The notes: generated by a model not told the origin, from the letters alone. Shown: positions 1 to 12,458, numbered from the stretch's first letter. The stretch is 64,000 nucleotides of DNA from Trichostrongylus colubriformis (GCA_963978905.1 OZ022256.1:45308001-45372000); one strand, 5' to 3'. Numbers and translations are program-made.

Positions 1-66
1 CGAGTGGTTTCGATCCACCGACCTCTGGGTTATGGGCCCACCACGCTTACACTGCGCCACGCTGCT
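1..66 (-). tRNA. Initiator tRNA-Met copy, cut by the window edge, G19U allele
   Basis: The first bases lie inside the 3' acceptor strand, so the last few bases of this tRNA are outside the window. It carries the G19U change (plus strand cttacactgc) and ccacgc in place of cagcacgc-type sequence next to the anticodon stem. Both weaken the fold, so it is probably a damaged copy. Confidence 0.85.
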
Positions 67-183
67 TTGGAAACAGTATTTTTTGTAGAGGAACACATTT
101 CATTTACGGTTTCAACTTCATAGTACAACATCGGCAACTAGAAGAAATCCCAAGGTTGCTCACTGAAGATGACTCCAAAACAT

Positions 184-255
184 TAGCAGCGAGTGGTTTC
201 GATCCACCGACCTCTGGGTTATGGGCCCAGCACGCTTCCACTGCGCCACGCTGCT
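184..255 (-). tRNA. tRNA-iMet(CAT): Initiator tRNA-Met (CAU), canonical copy used as reference
   Basis: First complete copy. On the minus strand, the acceptor stem AGCAGCG pairs fully with CGCTGCT and the discriminator is A. The D stem is GCGC/GCGT with loop AGTGGAA. The anticodon stem is CTGGG/CCCAG around loop CCCATAA (anticodon CAT, C33), the variable loop is AGGTC, and the T stem GGTGG/CCACT closes the loop ATCGAAA. A1:U72, the three G:C pairs 29-31:39-41, and A54/A60 are the known hallmarks of eukaryotic cytoplasmic initiators. Internal promoters are visible: an A box at TGGCGCAGTGG and a B box at GGATCGAAACC. The product would carry methionine to the 40S subunit with eIF2. There is no intron and no encoded CCA. 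Which copies are expressed cannot be told from sequence. Confidence 0.96.
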
Positions 256-370
256 GTGGCAACAGTTTTTCGTAGAGGAACACATTTCATTATCGGTTTC
301 AACTTCATAGTACAACATCGGCAACTAGAAGAAATCCCAAGGTTGCTCACTGAAAATGACTCCAAAACAA

Positions 371-442
371 TAGCAGCGAGTGGTTTCGATCCACCGATCT
401 CTGGGTTATGGGCCCAGCACTCTTCCACTGCGCCACGCTGCT
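371..442 (-). tRNA. Initiator tRNA-Met copy, C23A+G46A allele
   Basis: Representative of a frequent allele (plus strand accgatctctggg together with agcactcttcc). C23 becomes A, breaking the 12:23 pair of the D stem, and variable-loop G46 becomes A. The 3' flank is also distinctive (aaaacaatagc instead of aaaacattagc), so the three changes travel as one haplotype. The anticodon is still CAT and both promoter boxes are kept. About 25-30 copies of this type are scattered over the array (estimate by eye). Confidence 0.85.
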
Positions 443-557
443 GTGGCAACAGTTTTTTGTAGAGGAACACATTTCATTTACGGTTTCAACTTCATAGTAC
501 AACATCGGCAATAAGACAAGATCACAAGCCTACTCATTCTAAAGGACTCCAAAACAT

Positions 558-629
558 TAGCAGCGAGTGGTTTCGATCCACCGACCTCAGGGTTATGGGC
601 CCAGCACGCTTCCACTGCGCCACGCTGCT
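558..629 (-). tRNA. Initiator tRNA-Met copy, A42U allele
   Basis: Representative of a very common allele (plus strand cctcagggttatggg). Position 42 changes from A to U, giving a U:U mismatch with position 28 in the anticodon stem. The three initiator G:C pairs and the CAT anticodon are intact. A sub-allele (ccggcctcaggg) adds a U-to-C change in the variable loop. Confidence 0.85.
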
Positions 630-746
630 GTGGCAACAGTATTTTTTGTAGAGGAACACATTTCATTTACGGTTTCAACTTCATAGTACAACATCGGCAA
701 TAGGACAAGATCACAAGCCTATTCACTCTAAAGGACTCCAAAACAT

Positions 747-818
747 TAGCAGCGAGTGGTTTCGATCCACCGACCTCTGGGTTATGGGCCCAGCACGCTT
801 CCACTGCGCCACGCTGCT
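747..818 (-). tRNA. tRNA-iMet(CAT): Initiator tRNA-Met (CAU), canonical copy
   Basis: Identical to the reference copy over the tRNA but set in the second spacer family on its 3' side (ataggacaagatcacaagcc). This shows that the same tRNA sequence sits beside both spacer types. Confidence 0.93.
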
Positions 819-1120
819 GTGGCAACAGTTTTTTGTAGAGGAACACATTTCATTTACGGTTTCAACTTCATAGTACAACATCGGCAACTAGAAGAAATCC
901 CAAGGTTGCTCACTGAAGATGACTCCAAAACAATAGCAGCGAGTGGTTTCGATCCACCGATCTCTGGGTTATGGGCCCAGCACTCTTCCACTGCGCCACG
1001 CTGCTGTGGCAACAGTTTTTTGTAGAGGAACACATTTCATTTACGGTTTCAACTTCATAGTACAACATCGGCAATAAGACAAGATCACAAGCCTACTCAC
1101 TCTAAAGGACTCCAAAACAT

Positions 1121-1192
1121 TAGCAGCGAGTGGTTTCGATCCACCGACCTCTGGGTTATGGGCCCAGCACGCTTACACTGCGCCACGCTGCT
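1121..1192 (-). tRNA. Initiator tRNA-Met copy, G19U allele
   Basis: Representative of about 20 copies with plus-strand cttacactgc. The D-loop reads AGTGTAA instead of AGTGGAA, removing G19, which normally pairs with C56 of the T loop, and altering the A box. The leader also differs (ctgctttggaaacag instead of ctgctgtggcaacag). Probably a weakened or dead gene. Confidence 0.85.
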
Positions 1193-1309
1193 TTGGAAAC
1201 AGTATTTTTTGTAGAGGAACACATTTCATTTACGGTTTCAACTTCATAGTACAACATCGGCAACTAGAAGAAATCCCAAGGTTGCTCACTGAAGATGACT
1301 CCAAAACAT

Positions 1310-1381
1310 TAGCAGCGAGTGGTTTCGATCCACCGACCTCTGGGTTATGGGCCCAGCACGCTTCCACTGCGCCACGCTGCT
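1310..1381 (-). tRNA. tRNA-iMet(CAT): Initiator tRNA-Met (CAU), canonical copy
   Basis: Matches the reference tRNA at every base. It opens the first of two 1,685-bp higher-order repeat copies; its counterpart is at 2,995-3,066. Confidence 0.93.
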
Positions 1382-2057
1382 GTGGCAACAGTTTTTCGTA
1401 GAGGAACACATTTCATTATCGGTTTCAACTTCATAGTACAACATCGGCAACTAGAAGAAATCCCAAGGTTGCTCACTGAAAATGACTCCAAAACAATAGC
1501 AGCGAGTGGTTTCGATCCACCGATCTCTGGGTTATGGGCCCAGCACTCTTCCACTGCGCCACGCTGCTGTGGCAACAGTTTTTCGTAGAGGAACACATTT
1601 CATTATCGGTTTCAACTTCATAGTACAACATCGGCAACTAGAAGAAATCCCAAGGTTGCTCACTGAAAATGACTCCAAAACAATAGCAGCGAGTGGTTTC
1701 GATCCACCGATCTCTGGGTTATGGGCCCAGCACTCTTCCACTGCGCCACGCTGCTGTGGCAACAGTTTTTTGTAGAGGAACACATTTCATTTACGGTTTC
1801 AACTTCATAGTACAACATCGGCAATAAGACAAGATCACAAGCCTACTCACTCTAAAGGACTCCAAAACATTAGCAGCGAGTGGTTTCGATCCACCGACCT
1901 CTGGGTTATGGGCCCAGCACGCTTCCACTGCGCCACGCTGCTGTGGCAACAGTTTTTCGTAGAGGAACACATTTCATTATCGGTTTCAACTTCATAGTAC
2001 AACATCGGCAATAAGACAAGATCACAGGCCTACTCACTCTAAAGGACTCCAAAACAT

Positions 2058-2129
2058 TAGCAGCGAGTGGTTTCGATCCACCGACCTCTGGGTTATGGGC
2101 CCAGCACGCTTCCACTGCGCCACGCTGCT
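2058..2129 (-). tRNA. tRNA-iMet(CAT): Initiator tRNA-Met (CAU) on the spacer haplotype that elsewhere carries the CGU anticodon
   Basis: The tRNA is canonical (gggttatgggccc), but its flanks carry both spacer markers found with most CGU copies: cacaggcc on the 3' side and tatcgatttc in the leader side. The leader also has tgtgacaac instead of tgtggcaac. A twin lies at 3,743-3,814. It looks like the ancestral state of the CGU lineage. Confidence 0.9.
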
Positions 2130-2994
2130 GTGACAACAGTTTTTCGTAGAGGAACACATTTCATTATCGATTTCAACTTCATAGTACAACATCGGCAACT
2201 AGAAGAAATCCCAAGGTTGCTCACTGAAGATGACTCCAAAACATTAGCAGCGAGTGGTTTCGATCCACCGACCTCTGGGTTATGGGCCCAGCACGCTTCC
2301 ACTGCGCCACGCTGCTGTGGCAACAGTTTTTCGTAGAGGAACACATTTCATTATCGGTTTCAACTTCATAGTACAACATCGGCAACTAGAAGAAATCCCA
2401 AGGTTGCTCACTGAAAATGACTCCAAAACAATAGCAGCGAGTGGTTTCGATCCACCGATCTCTGGGTTATGGGCCAGGCACTCTTCCACTGCGCCACGCT
2501 GCTGTGGCAACAGTTTTTCGTAGAGGAACACATTTCATTATCGGTTTCAACTTCATAGTACAACATCGGCAACTAGAAGAAATCCCAAGGTTGCTCACTG
2601 AAGATGACTCCAAAACAATAGCAGCGAGTGGTTTCGATCCACCGATCTCTGGGTTATGGGCCCAGCACTCTTCCACTGCGCCACGCTGCTGTGGCAACAG
2701 TTTTTTGTAGAGGAACACATTTCATTTACGGTTTCAACTTCATAGTACAACATCGGCAATAAGACAAGATCACAAGCCTACTCACTCTAAAGGACTCCAA
2801 AACATTAGCAGCGAGTGGTTTCGATCCACCGACCTCTGGGTTATGGGCCCAGCACGCTTACACTGCGCCACGCTGCTTTGGAAACAGTATTTTTTGTAGA
2901 GGAACACATTTCATTTACGGTTTCAACTTCATAGTACAACATCGGCAACTAGAAGAAATCCCAAGGTTGCTCACTGAAGATGACTCCAAAACAT

Positions 2995-3066
2995 TAGCAG
3001 CGAGTGGTTTCGATCCACCGACCTCTGGGTTATGGGCCCAGCACGCTTCCACTGCGCCACGCTGCT
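2995..3066 (-). tRNA. tRNA-iMet(CAT): Initiator tRNA-Met (CAU), canonical copy
   Basis: Counterpart of the copy at 1,310-1,381, exactly 1,685 bp further on; no change inside the tRNA. Confidence 0.93.
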
Positions 3067-3742
3067 GTGGCAACAGTTTTTCGTAGAGGAACACATTTCA
3101 TTATCGGTTTCAACTTCATAGTACAACATCGGCAACTAGAAGAAATCCCAAGGTTGCTCACTGAAAATGACTCCAAAACAATAGCAGCGAGTGGTTTCGA
3201 TCCACCGATCTCTGGGTTATGGGCCCAGCACTCTTCCACTGCGCCACGCTGCTGTGGCAACAGTTTTTCGTAGAGGAACACATTTCATTATCGGTTTCAA
3301 CTTCATAGTACAACATCGGCAACTAGAAGAAATCCCAAGGTTGCTCACTGAAAATGACTCCAAAACAATAGCAGCGAGTGGTTTCGATCCACCGATCTCT
3401 GGGTTATGGGCCCAGCACTCTTCCACTGCGCCACGCTGCTGTGGCAACAGTTTTTTGTAGAGGAACACATTTCATTTACGGTTTCAACTTCATAGTACAA
3501 CATCGGCAATAAGACAAGATCACAAGCCTACTCACTCTAAAGGACTCCAAAACATTAGCAGCGAGTGGTTTCGATCCACCGACCTCTGGGTTATGGGCCC
3601 AGCACGCTTCCACTGCGCCACGCTGCTGTGGCAACAGTTTTTCGTAGAGGAACACATTTCATTATCGGTTTCAACTTCATAGTACAACATCGGCAATAAG
3701 ACAAGATCACAGGCCTACTCACTCTAAAGGACTCCAAAACAT

Positions 3743-3814
3743 TAGCAGCGAGTGGTTTCGATCCACCGACCTCTGGGTTATGGGCCCAGCACGCTTCCAC
3801 TGCGCCACGCTGCT
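3743..3814 (-). tRNA. tRNA-iMet(CAT): Initiator tRNA-Met (CAU), twin of the copy at 2,058
   Basis: Same CAT anticodon and same cacaggcc / tatcgatttc flanks as 2,058-2,129, offset by 1,685 bp. Confidence 0.9.
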
Positions 3815-5055
3815 GTGACAACAGTTTTTCGTAGAGGAACACATTTCATTATCGATTTCAACTTCATAGTACAACATCGGCAACTAGAAGAAATCCCAAG
3901 GTTGCTCACTGAAGATGACTCCAAAACATTAGCAGCGAGTGGTTTCGATCCACCGACCTCTGGGTTATGGGCCCAGCACGCTTCCACTGCGCCACGCTGC
4001 TGTGGCAACAGTTTTTCGTAGAGGAACACATTTCATTATCGGTTCCAACTTCATAGTACAACATCGGCAACTAGAAGAAATCCCAAGGTTGCTCACTGAA
4101 GATGACTCCAAAACATTAGCAGTGAGTGGTTTCGATCCACCGACCTCAGGGTTATGGGCCCAGCACGCTTCCACTGCGCCACGCTGCTGTGGCAACAGTA
4201 TTTTTTGTAGAGGAACACATTTCATTTACGGTTTCAACTTCATAGTACAACATCGGCAATAAGACAAGATCACAAGCCTATTCACTCTAAAGGACTCCAA
4301 AACATTAGCAGCGAGTGGTTTCGATCCACCGACCTCTGGGTTATGGGCCCAGCACGCTTCCACTGCGCCACGCTGCTGTGGCAACAGTTTTTTGTAGAGG
4401 AACACATTTCATTTACGGTTTCAACTTCATAGTACAACATCGGCAATAAGACAAGATCACAAGCCTACTCACTCTAAAGGACTCCAAAACATTAGCAGCG
4501 AGTGGTTTCGATCCACCGACCTCTGGGTTATGGGCCCAGCACGCTTACACTGCGCCACGCTGCTTTGGAAACAGTATTTTTTGTAGAGGAACACATTTCA
4601 TTTACGGTTTCAACTTCATAGTACAACATCGGCAACTAGAAGAAATCCCAAGGTTGCTCACTGAAGATGACTCCAAAACATTAGCAGCGAGTGGTTTCGA
4701 TCCACCGACCTCTGGGTTATGGGCCCAGCACGCTTCCACTGCGCCACGCTGCTGTGGCAACAGTTTTTCGTAGAGGAACACATTTCATTATCGGTTTCAA
4801 CTTCATAGTACAACATCGGCAACTAGAAGAAATCCCAAGGTTGCTCACTGAAAATGACTCCAAAACAATAGCAGCGAGTGGTTTCGATCCACCGATCTCT
4901 GGGTTATGGGCCCAGCACTCTTCCACTGCGCCACGCTGCTGTGGCAACAGTTTTTCGTAGAGGAACACATTTCATTATCGGTTTCAACTTCATAGTACAA
5001 CATCGGCAACTAGAAGAAATCCCAAGGTTGCTCACTGAAGATGACTCCAAAACAT

Positions 5056-5123
5056 TAGCAGCGAGTGGTTTCGATCCACCTCTGAGTTATGGGACCAGCA
5101 CGCTTCCACTGCGCCACGCTGCT
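5056..5123 (-). pseudogene. Deleted initiator tRNA-Met copy (68 nt)
   Basis: First of 35 copies with plus-strand gatccacctctgagttatgg and gggaccagc. Four nucleotides are missing at the variable-loop/T-stem junction. The anticodon stem reads CTGGT/CTCAG, giving a U:C mismatch at 31:39 and a G:U at 30:40, so two of the three initiator G:C pairs are lost. The CAT anticodon, A box and B box survive. It could still bind Pol III factors, but a functional initiator fold is unlikely. Confidence 0.85.
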
Positions 5124-5429
5124 GTGGAAACAGCATTTTTTGTAGAGGAACCCATTTCATTTACGGTTTCAACTTCATAGTACAACATCGGCAACTAGAA
5201 GAAATCCCAAGGTTGCTCACTGAAGATGACTCCAAAACATTAGCAGCGAGTGGTTTCGATCCACCGACCTCAGGGTTATGGGCCCAGCACGCTTCCACTG
5301 CGCCACGCTGCTGTGGCAACAGTATTTTTTGTAGAGGAACACATTTCGTTTACGGTTTCAACTTCATAGTACAACATCGGCAATAAGACAAGATCACAAG
5401 CCTACTCACTCTAAAGGACTCCAAAACAT

Positions 5430-8400
5430 TAGCAGCGAGTGGTTTCGATCCACCGACCTCTGGGTTATGGGCCCAGCACTCTTCCACTGCGCCACGCTGC
5501 TGTGGCAACAGTTTTTCGTAGAGGAACACATTTCATTATCGGTTTCAACTTCATAGTACAACATCGGCAACTAGAAGAAATCCCAAGGTTGCTCACTGAA
5601 GATGACTCCAAAACATTAGCAGCGAGTGGTTTCGATCCACCGACCTCAGGGTTATGGGCCCAGCACGCTTCCACTGCGCCACGCTGCTGTGGCAACAGTA
5701 TTTTTTGTAGAGGAACACACTTCGTTTACGGTTTCAACTTCATAGTACAACATCGGCAATAAGACAAGATCACAAGCCTACTCACTCTAAAGGACTCCAA
5801 AACATTAGCAGCGAGTGGTTTCGATCCACCGACCTCTGGGTTATGGGCCCAGCACGCTTCCACTGCGCCACGCTGCTGTGGCAACAGTATTTTTTGTAGA
5901 GGAACACATTTCATTTACGGTTTCAACTTCATAGTACAACATCGGCAATAAGACAAGATCACAAGCCTACTCATTCTAAAGGACTCCAAAACATTAGCAG
6001 CGAGTGGTTTCGATCCACCGACCTCTGGGTTATGGGCCCAGCACGCTTCCACTGCGCCACGCTGCTTTGGTAACAGAATTTTTCGTAGAGGAACACATTT
6101 CATTTACGGTTTCAACTTCATAGTACAACATCGGCAATAAGACAAGATCACAAGCCTACTCATTCTAAAGGACTCCAAAACATTAGCAGCGAGTGGTTTC
6201 GATCCACCGACCTCAGGGTTATGGGCCCAGCACGCTTCCACTGCGCCACGCTGCTGTGGCAACAGTATTTTTTGTAGAGGAACACATTTCATTTACGGTT
6301 TCAACTTCATAGTACAACATCGGCAATAGGACAAGATCACAAGCCTATTCACTCTAAAGGACTCCAAAACATTAGCAGCGAGTGGTTTCGATCCACCGAC
6401 CTCTGGGTTATGGGCCCAGCACGCTTCCACTGCGCCACGCTGCTGTGGCAACAGTTTTTTGTAGAGGAACACATTTCATTTACGGTTTCAACTTCATAGT
6501 ACAACATCGGCAATAAGACAAGATCACAAGCCTACTCACTCTAAAGGACTCCAAAACATTAGCAGCGAGTGGTTTCGATCCACCGACCTCTGGGTTATGG
6601 GCCCAGCACGCTTACACTGCGCCACGCTGCTTTGGAAACAGTATTTTTTGTAGAGGAACACATTTCATTATCGGTTTCAACTTCATAGTACAACATCGGC
6701 AACTAGAAGAAATCCCAAGGTTGCTCACTGAAGATGACTCCAAAACAATAGCAGCGAGTGGTTTCGATCCACCGATCTCTGGGTTATGGGCCCAGCACTC
6801 TTCCACTGCGCCACGCTGCTGTGGCAACAGTTTTTCGTAGAGGAACACATTTCATTATCGGTTTCAACTTCATAGTACAACATCGGCAACTAGAAGAAAT
6901 CCCAAGGTTGCTCACTGAAGATGACTCCAAAACATTAGCAGCGAGTGGTTTCGATCCACCGACCTCAGGGTTATGGGCCCAGCACGCTTCCACTGCGCCA
7001 CGCTGCTGTGGCAACAGTATTTTTTGTAGAGGAACACATTTCGTTTACGGTTTCAACTTCATAGTACAACATCGGCAATAAGACAAGATCACAAGCCTAC
7101 TCACTCTAAAGGACTCCAAAACATTAGCAGCGAGTGGTTTCGATCCACCGACCTCTGGGTTATGGGCCCAGCACGCTTCCACTGCGCCACGCTGCTGTGG
7201 TAACAGAATTTTTCGTAGAGGAACACATTTCATTTACGGTTTCAACTTCATAGTACAACATCGGCAATAAGACAAGATCACAGGCCTACTCACTCTAAAG
7301 GACTCCAAAACATTAGCAGCGAGTGGTTTCGATCCACCGACCTCTGGGTTACGGTCCCAGCACGCTTCCACTGCGCCACGCTGCTGTGGCAACAGTTTTT
7401 CGTAGAGGAACACATTTCATTATCGATTTCAACTTCATAGTACAACATCGGCAACTAGAAGAGATCCCAAGGTTGCTCACTGAAGATGACTCCAAAACAT
7501 TAGCAGCGAGTGGTTTCGATCCACCGACCTCTGGGTTATGGGCCCAGCACGCTTCCACTGCGCCACGCTGCTGTGGCAACAGTTTTTCGTAGAGGAACAC
7601 ATTTCATTATCGGTTTCAACTTCATAGTACAACATCGGCAACTAGAAGAAATCCCAAGGTTGCTCACTGAAGATGACTCCAAAACATTAGCAGCGAGTGG
7701 TTTCGATCCACCGACCTCAGGGTTATGGGCCCAGCACGCTTCCACTGCGCCACGCTGCTGTGGTAACAGAATTTTTCGTAGAGGAACACATTTCATTTAC
7801 GGTTTCAACTTCATAGTACAACATCGGCAACTAGAAGAAATCCCAAGGTTGCTCACTAAAGATGACTCCAAAACATTAGCAGCGAGTGGTTTCGATCCAC
7901 CTCTGAGTTATGGGACCAGCACGCTTCCACTGCGCCACGCTGCTGTGGAAACAGCATTTTTTGTAGAGGAACCCATTTCATTTACGGTTTCAACTTCATA
8001 GTACAACATCGGCAACTAGAAGAAATCCCAAGGTTGCTCACTGAAGGTGACTCCAAAACATTAGCAGCGAGTGGTTTCGATCCACCGATCTCTGGGCTAT
8101 GGGCCCAGCACTCTTCCACTGCGCCACGCTGCTGTGGTAACAGAATTTTTCGTAGAGGAACACATTTCATTTACGGTTTCAACTTCATAGTACAACATCG
8201 GCAACTAGAAGAAATCCCAAGGTTGCTCACTGAAGATGACTCCAAAACATTAGCAGCGAGTGGTTTCGATCCACCGACCTCAGGGTTATGGGCCCAGCAC
8301 GCTTCCACTGCGCCACGCTGCTGTGGCAACAGTATTTTTTGTAGAGGAACACATTTCGTTTACGGTTTCAACTTCATAGTACAACATCGGCAATAAGACA

Positions 8401-9567
8401 AGATCACAAGCCTACTCACTCTAAAGGACTCCAAAACATTAGCAGCGAGTGGTTTCGATCCACCGACCTCTGGGTTATGGGCCCAGCACGCTTCCACTGC
8501 GCCACGCTGCTGTGGCAACAGTTTTTTGTAGAGGAACACATTTCATTTACGGTTTCAACTTCATAGTACAACATCGGCAATAAGACAAGATCACAAGCCT
8601 ACTCACTCTAAAGGACTCCAAAACATTAGCAGCGAGTGGTTTCGATCCACCGACCTCTGGGTTATGGGCCCAGCACGCTTACACTGCGCCACGCTGCTTT
8701 GGAAACAGTATTTTTTGTAGAGGAACACATTTCATTTACGGTTTCAACTTCATAGTACAACATCGGCAACTAGAAGAAATCCCAAGGTTGCTCACTGAAG
8801 ATGACTCCAAAACATTAGCAGCGAGTGGTTTCGATCCACCGACCTCAGGGTTATGGGCCCAGCACGCTTCCACTGCGCCACGCTGCTGTGGCAACAGTAT
8901 TTTTTGTAGAGGAACACATTTCGTTTACGATTTCAACTTCATAGTACAACATCGGCAATAAGACAAGATCACAAGCCTACTCACTCTAAAGGACTCCAAA
9001 ACATTAGCAGCGAGTGGTTTCGATCCACCGACCTCTGGGTTATGGGCCCAGCACGCTTCCACTGCGCCACGCTGCTGTGGCAACAGTTTTTTGTAGAGGA
9101 ACACATTTCATTTACGGTTTCAACTTCATAGTACAACATCGGCAATAAGACAAGATCACAAGCCTACTCACTCTAAAGGACTCCAAAACATTAGCAGCGA
9201 GTGGTTTCGATCCACCGACCTCTGGGTTATGGGCCCAGCACGCTTACACTGCGCCACGCTGCTTTGGAAACAGTATTTTTTGTAGAGGAACACATTTCAT
9301 TTACGGTTTCAACTTCATAGTACAACATCGGCAACTAGAAGAAATCCCAAGGTTGCTCACTGAAGATGACTCCAAAACATTAGCAGCGAGTGGTTTCGAT
9401 CCACCGACCTCTGGGTTATGGGCCCAGCACGCTTCCACTGCGCTACGCTGCTGTGGCAACAGTTTTTCGTAGAGGAACACATTTCATTATCGGTTTCAAC
9501 TTCATAGTACAACATCGGCAACTAGAAGAAATCCCAAGGTTGCTCACTGAAGATGACTCCAAAACAA
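5430..9567 (-). repeat. Higher-order repeat copy, about 4,138 bp (22 monomers)
   Basis: The allele series starting here recurs from 9,568 at an offset of 4,138 bp (for example units at 5,726, 5,915, 6,104, 6,612 and 6,758 match 9,864, 10,053, 10,242, 10,750 and 10,896). The match weakens after about 7 kb, so later exchange has rearranged the inside. Confidence 0.7.
7314..7385 (-). tRNA. Initiator-type tRNA with CGU anticodon, copy 1 of 14
   Basis: On the minus strand the anticodon loop reads ACCGTAA instead of CCCATAA: C32 becomes A and A35 becomes G, so the anticodon is CGU, complementary to ACG. Every other base equals the canonical initiator: full acceptor stem, GGG/CCC in the anticodon stem, AUCGAAA loop, A and B boxes, TTTT terminator. 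A tRNA of this kind could in principle read ACG. Because methionyl-tRNA synthetase depends on the CAU anticodon, charging with Met is doubtful, and Thr charging is possible. Flanks are cacaggcc (3') and tatcgatttc (5'). Its right neighbour is a canonical CAU copy. Confidence 0.9.
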
Positions 9568-11823
9568 TAGCAGCGAGTGGTTTCGATCCACCGATCTCTG
9601 GGTTATGGGCCCAGCACTCTTCCACTGCGCCACGCTGCTGTGGCAACAGTTTTTCGTAGAGGAACACATTTCATTATCGGTTTCAACTTCATAGTACAAC
9701 ATCGGCAACTAGAAGAAATCCCAAGGTTGCTCACTGAAGATGACTCCAAAACATTAGCAGCGAGTGGTTTCGATCCACCGACCTCAGGGTTATGGGCCCA
9801 GCACGCTTCCACTGCGCCACGCTGCTGTGGCAACAGTATTTTTTGTAGAGGAACACACTTCGTTTACGGTTTCAACTTCATAGTACAACATCGGCAATAA
9901 GACAAGATCACAAGCCTACTCACTCTAAAGGACTCCAAAACATTAGCAGCGAGTGGTTTCGATCCACCGACCTCTGGGTTATGGGCCCAGCACGCTTCCA
10001 CTGCGCCACGCTGCTGTGGCAACAGTATTTTTTGTAGAGGAACACATTTCATTTACGGTTTCAACTTCATAGTACAACATCGGCAATAAGACAAGATCAC
10101 AAGCCTACTCATTCTAAAGGACTCCAAAACATTAGCAGCGAGTGGTTTCGATCCACCGACCTCTGGGTTATGGGCCCAGCACGCTTCCACTGCGCCACGC
10201 TGCTGTGGTAACAGAATTTTTCGTAGAGGAACACATTTCATTTACGGTTTCAACTTCATAGTACAACATCGGCAATAAGACAAGATCACAAGCCTACTCA
10301 TTCTAAAGGACTCCAAAACATTAGCAGCGAGTGGTTTCGATCCACCGACCTCAGGGTTATGGGCCCAGCACGCTTCCACTGCGCCACGCTGCTGTGGCAA
10401 CAGTATTTTTTGTAGAGGAACACATTTCATTTACGGTTTCAACTTCATAGTACAACATCGGCAATAGGACAAGATCACAAGCCTATTCACTCTAAAGGAC
10501 TCCAAAACATTAGCAGCGAGTGGTTTCGATCCACCGACCTCTGGGTTATGGGCCCAGCACGCTTCCACTGCGCCACGCTGCTGTGGCAACAGTTTTTTGT
10601 AGAGGAACACATTTCATTTACGGTTTCAACTTCATAGTACAACATCGGCAATAAGACAAGATCACAAGCCTACTCACTCTAAAGGACTCCAAAACATTAG
10701 CAGCGAGTGGTTTCGATCCACCGACCTCTGGGTTATGGGCCCAGCACGCTTACACTGCGCCACGCTGCTTTGGAAACAGTATTTTTTGTAGAGGAACACA
10801 TTTCATTATCGGTTTCAACTTCATAGTACAACATCGGCAACTAGAAGAAATCCCAAGGTTGCTCACTGAAGATGACTCCAAAACAATAGCAGCGAGTGGT
10901 TTCGATCCACCGATCTCTGGGTTATGGGCCCAGCACTCTTCCACTGCGCCACGCTGCTGTGGCAACAGTTTTTCGTAGAGGAACACATTTCATTATCGGT
11001 TTCAACTTCATAGTACAACATCGGCAACTAGAAGAAATCCCAAGGTTGCTCACTGAAGATGACTCCAAAACATTAACAGCGAGTGGTTTCGATCCACCGA
11101 CCTCAGGGTTATGGGCCCAGCACGCTTCCACTGCGCCACGCTGCTGTGGTAACAGAATTTTTCGTAGAGGAACACATTTCATTTACGGTTTCAACTTCAT
11201 AGTACAACATCGGCAACAAGAAGAAATCCCAAGGTTGCTCACTAAAGATGACTCCAAAACATTAGCAGCGAGTGGTTTCGATCCACCTCTGAGTTATGGG
11301 ACCAGCACGCTTCCACTGCGCCACGCTGCTGTGGCAACAGTTCTTCGTAGAGGAACACATTTCATTATCGGTTTCAACTTCATAGTACAACATCGGCAAC
11401 TAGAAGAAATCCCAAGGTTGCTCACTGAAGATGACTCCAAAACATTAGCAGCGAGTGGTTTCGATCCACCGGCCTCAGGGTTATGGGCCCAGCACGCTTC
11501 CACTGCGCCACGCTGCTGTGGCAACAGTATTTTTTGTAGAGGAACACATTTCGTTTACGGTTTCAACTTCATAGTACAACATCGGCAATAAGACAAGATC
11601 ACAAGCCTACTCACTCTAAAGGACTCCAAAACATTAGCAGCGAGTGGTTTCGATCCACCGACCTCTGGGTTATGGGCCCAGCACGCTTCCACTGCGCCAC
11701 GCTGCTGTGGTAACAGAATTTTTCGTAGAGGAACACATTTCATTTACGGTTTCAACTTCATAGTACAACATCGGCAATAAGACAAGATCACAGGCCTACT
11801 CACTCTAAAGGACTCCAAAACAT

Positions 11824-11895
11824 TAGCAGCGAGTGGTTTCGATCCACCGACCTCTGGGTTACGGTCCCAGCACGCTTCCACTGCGCCACGCTGCT
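11824..11895 (-). tRNA. CGU-anticodon initiator-type tRNA, copy 2 of 14
   Basis: Same two loop changes as the copy at 7,314. 3' flank cacaggcc; right neighbour is an A42U copy, the arrangement seen in most later copies. Confidence 0.9.
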
Positions 11896-12386
11896 GTGGC
11901 AACAGTTTTTCGTAGAGGAACACATTTCATTATCGATTTCAACTTCATAGTACAACATCGGCAACTAGAAGAAATCCCAAGGTTGCTCACTGAAGATGAC
12001 TCCAAAACATTAGCAGCGAGTGGTTTCGATCCACCGACCTCAGGGTTATGGGCCCAGCACGCTTCCACTGCGCCACGCTGCTGTGGTAACAGAATTTTTC
12101 GTAGAGGAACACATTTCATTTACGGTTTCAACTTCATAGTACAACATCGGCAACTAGAAGAAATCCCAAGGTTGCTCACTAAAGATGACTCCAAAACATT
12201 AGCAGCGAGTGGTTTCGATCCACCTCTGAGTTATGGGACCAGCACGCTTCCACTGCGCCACGCTGCTGTGGAAACAGTATTTTTTGTAGAGGAACACATT
12301 TCATTATCGGTTTCAACTTCATAGTACAACATCGGCAACTAGAAGAAATCCCGATGAAATGCTCACTGAAGGTGACTCCAAAACAT

Positions 12387-12458
12387 TAGCAGCGAGTGGT
12401 TTCGAACCACCGACCTCTGGGTTATGGGCCCAGCACGCTTCCACTGCGCCACGCTGCT
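12387..12458 (-). tRNA. Initiator tRNA-Met (CAU) with A54U, copy 1 of 16
   Basis: Plus-strand ttcgaacc replaces ttcgatcc, so the T loop reads UUCGAAA: the initiator-specific A54 is changed to the elongator base, while A60 stays. The B box becomes GGTTCGAAACC, closer to the general tRNA B-box consensus. All else is canonical. All 16 copies share one 3' spacer, marked by cccgatgaaatgctcactg and gaaggtgactcc. Confidence 0.9.

Larger units (their letters stand above)
1310..4262 (-). repeat. Higher-order repeat with 1,685-bp period (9 monomers)
   Basis: Allele order is repeated at an exact 1,685-bp offset. Canonical copies at 1,310 and 2,995, C23A copies at 1,497 and 3,182, and the cgatttc-spacer copies at 2,058 and 3,743 all match. 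A third, partly shared start appears at about 4,682. This is a segmental duplication within the array, most simply from unequal exchange. Confidence 0.8.

Noticed and set aside
5056..5123. The deleted copies as a different tRNA isotype
   Set aside because: The anticodon is still CAT; only stem and variable-loop damage distinguishes them from the initiator.
10896..11591. Open reading frames of up to 231 codons inside the array, on both strands
   Set aside because: They run across tRNA genes and spacers, repeat with the monomer, start at GTG inside the tRNA, and exist only because certain unit lengths keep the frame open. No protein family resemblance.
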